This document shows positions 5,638 to 6,702 of a stretch of 6,702 nucleotides of DNA, piece by piece (position 1 is the first letter of the stretch; each line of letters begins with the position of its first letter). The position numbers and the translations under genes were made by a program. A model generated the notes under the pieces. It was not told where the DNA came from and ran no database searches. It saw only the letters and a list, made by a program, of their open reading frames with translations. The stretch spans positions 1-6,702 of the forward strand of contig MNYI01000003.1 of the NCBI GenBank assembly GCA_001873945.1. Reading direction: 5' to 3'. Source of the DNA: Candidatus Desantisbacteria bacterium CG2_30_40_21 (GTDB lineage Bacteria > UBA9089 > CG2-30-40-21).

Positions 5638-6588
5638 TCACAGACTGGAAGCCTGTGCCACGGTATGTACATTCCCCATACTCACCAGATACAACACCGC
5701 CATCCTTACTGCTATCCCATTAGTCACCTGTTCTAAGATACATGAATGCTGCCCATCTGCTATTGCCCCGGATATTTCTATATCCCGATTAATGGGTCCA
5801 GGGTGCATAATCAGAACATCGCTCTTAGCTGCTTGAAGATGGCTCTCCTGCAATCCATAAAATTCTGCATACTCACGGATAGTGGGAAACATGCTGGTTT
5901 TTTGCCGTTCCAATTGGAGACGCAAGAGCATGATAACATCTGCATCCCTGACCGCTTCAAGCAAATTATAGGTTATCTCTACACCCAGTTTTTCAATCCC
6001 TATTGGCATCAATGTTGGAGGGCCACACAATACCACCCTTGCCCCCATCTTAATTAATCCCCAAATATTTGACCTTGCTACACGACTATGCAGAATATCA
6101 CCAATAATAGCTACCCTTAGCCCATCAAGCCTACCTTTTTTTTCTCTAATGGTAAACATATCCAATAAGCCTTGAGTTGGGTGTTCATGGCTACCATCGC
6201 CAGCATTAATCACTGAGCAATTAATTAGCCTTGAAACCATCTGCGGCACACCAGCCTCAGCGTGTCTGATAACAATAATAGATGGCTGCATAGCCTCTAT
6301 GGTTTTAACAGTATCCTTCAAGCTCTCACCCTTAACCACACTACTACTGGCAATAGCTACATTCAATACATCTGCAGAGAGTCTCTTGGCTGCAATCTCA
6401 AAGGATATGCGAGTACGAGTGGATGGCTCATAGAAAAGGTTGACTATAGTATGACCCCGTAGGGTTGGGACCCTTTTCACCTCTCTATTGGAAACCTCCT
6501 TAAAAGAGGCTGCTGTATCCATGATACGGGTTATGTCCTCTGCAGTTAATTCTTGTATACTTAAAAGATGATGGTGAGAAAAATGCAT
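5638..6588 (-). CDS. pyrB: Aspartate carbamoyltransferase catalytic subunit
   Basis: Catalyses carbamoyl phosphate plus L-aspartate to N-carbamoyl-L-aspartate, the committed step of pyrimidine synthesis, in the cytoplasm as a trimer or larger assembly. The 316-aa product is normal length. Carbamoyl-phosphate binding: FYEPSTRTR at 52-60, VVKGES at 84-89 with K86, R108, and HPTQ at 136-139. Aspartate-domain motifs: GDILHSRVARS at 163-173 (R169), LRLQLER at 222-228 (R223, Q225) and HPGPINRDIEI at 262-272. All expected active-site residues appear present. HPGPINR is typical of bacterial PyrB lacking the enteric PyrI partnership. The ATG has GGAG 5 nt upstream. No pyrC, pyrI or pyrR follows; an unrelated secreted-protein gene starts 17 bp downstream. 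The final residues after LVSMGN (VHTVAQASSL) are partly encoded by a repeat-like hairpin and may be an acquired tail. No pyr attenuator is evident in the 114 bp upstream. Confidence 0.96.
   Translation of the reverse strand: MHFSHHHLLSIQELTAEDITRIMDTAASFKEVSNREVKRVPTLRGHTIVNLFYEPSTRTRISFEIAAKRLSADVLNVAIASSSVVKGESLKDTVKTIEAMQPSIIVIRHAEAGVPQMVSRLINCSVINAGDGSHEHPTQGLLDMFTIREKKGRLDGLRVAIIGDILHSRVARSNIWGLIKMGARVVLCGPPTLMPIGIEKLGVEITYNLLEAVRDADVIMLLRLQLERQKTSMFPTIREYAEFYGLQESHLQAAKSDVLIMHPGPINRDIEISGAIADGQHSCILEQVTNGIAVRMAVLYLVSMGNVHTVAQASSL
5639..5657. repeat. Hairpin covering the last codons and stop of pyrB
   Basis: Plus-strand CACAGACT (5639-5646), GGA, AGCCTGTG (5650-5657). In the minus-strand transcript the arms CACAGGCU and AGUCUGUG pair over 8 bp with one G-U pair and a UCC loop. 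The hairpin encodes the C-terminal AQASSL of PyrB and includes two bases of its TGA stop. The GCACAGGCTTCCAG string resembles an interspersed repeat I recall from several uncultured phyla; this is memory, not a search. There is no T-run after it, so it is not a standard terminator. Confidence 0.65.
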
Positions 6589-6593
6589 CTTTA

Positions 6594-6597
6594 CTCC
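6594..6597 (-). promoter_or_regulatory. Ribosome binding site of pyrB
   Basis: GGAG on the minus strand, 5 nt before the ATG at 6588. It fixes the 316-aa start. Confidence 0.6.
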
Positions 6598-6626
6598 ATT
6601 TGAAGTTGTAGAATAGTAACTACTCA

Positions 6627-6642
6627 GGTAAAGGAATTTACC
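6627..6642. repeat. Small inverted repeat upstream of pyrB
   Basis: GGTAAA (6627-6632), GGAA loop, TTTACC (6637-6642): a perfect 6-bp stem, 39 bp before the pyrB start codon. It is AT-rich and short, so it could be a weak leader hairpin, an operator half-site pair, or the border of the adjoining repeat (CCACGGAGAACAC follows at once). No specific function is supported. Confidence 0.4.
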
Positions 6643-6653
6643 ACGGAGAACAC

Positions 6654-6702
6654 ATAAGTTGATAGGTTGATAGGTTGATGAGTTTATAGGTTAAAGGAAC
6701 AC
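6654..6702. repeat. Second copy of the 8-bp-unit repeat, cut by the window edge
   Basis: ATAA followed by five 8-mers: GTTGATAG (6658), GTTGATAG (6666), GTTGATGA (6674), GTTTATAG (6682), GTTAAAGG (6690), then AACAC at the window end. The array beginning at 3357 has the same plan: ATAA, five 8-mers, AACAC. The 12-bp string ATAAGTTGATAG is identical in both. It lies upstream of pyrB, outside any gene. An inverted partner arm, if present, would lie beyond the right edge. Confidence 0.75.

Overview
The window is a bacterial chromosomal segment of moderately low GC (about 40% by eye) carrying six protein genes, all read from the minus strand. In transcription order (right to left) they are: pyrB (aspartate carbamoyltransferase); a small secreted protein I do not recognise; a GAF/HD-GYP cyclic-di-GMP phosphodiesterase with a TTG start; a radical SAM/SPASM protein of the NirJ/AhbC/AhbD type; a ComF-family phosphoribosyltransferase-like protein; and fliI, the flagellar export ATPase. 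FliI and HD-GYP suggest a motile bacterium that uses cyclic-di-GMP. All genes have clear Shine-Dalgarno sites. No RNA gene, CRISPR array or transposase is visible. The lineage cannot be fixed from the sequence; the gene mix and short interspersed repeats fit an uncultured bacterial phylum, but that is an impression.

Layout. 1-194 is non-coding and holds an inverted-repeat element built of ~9-bp units. 195-3306 is a compact three-gene unit (radical SAM gene, comF, fliI): the first two overlap by one base as TAATG, and comF to fliI is about 41 bp. 3307-3466 is a 160-bp spacer holding a 22-bp perfect palindrome and a larger inverted repeat with arms made of 8-bp units. 3467-6588 holds HD-GYP, the secreted protein and pyrB with gaps of 57 and 17 bp. 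6589-6702 is non-coding upstream of pyrB and ends inside a second copy of the 8-bp-unit repeat.

The genes do not form one pathway. pyrB serves pyrimidine synthesis but has no pyrC or pyrI beside it here; fliI is not next to fliH, fliG or fliJ within the window; the NirJ-like gene has no visible heme or peptide-modification partner. The most distinctive signal is the repeats. At least four kinds of short repeat or hairpin sit at gene borders, and two more lie inside genes: one supplies the last codons and stop of pyrB, the other is an in-frame tandem pair of mini-hairpins in the HD-GYP gene with a compensatory base-pair change. The two 8-bp arrays share one design (ATAA, five 8-mers, AACAC).
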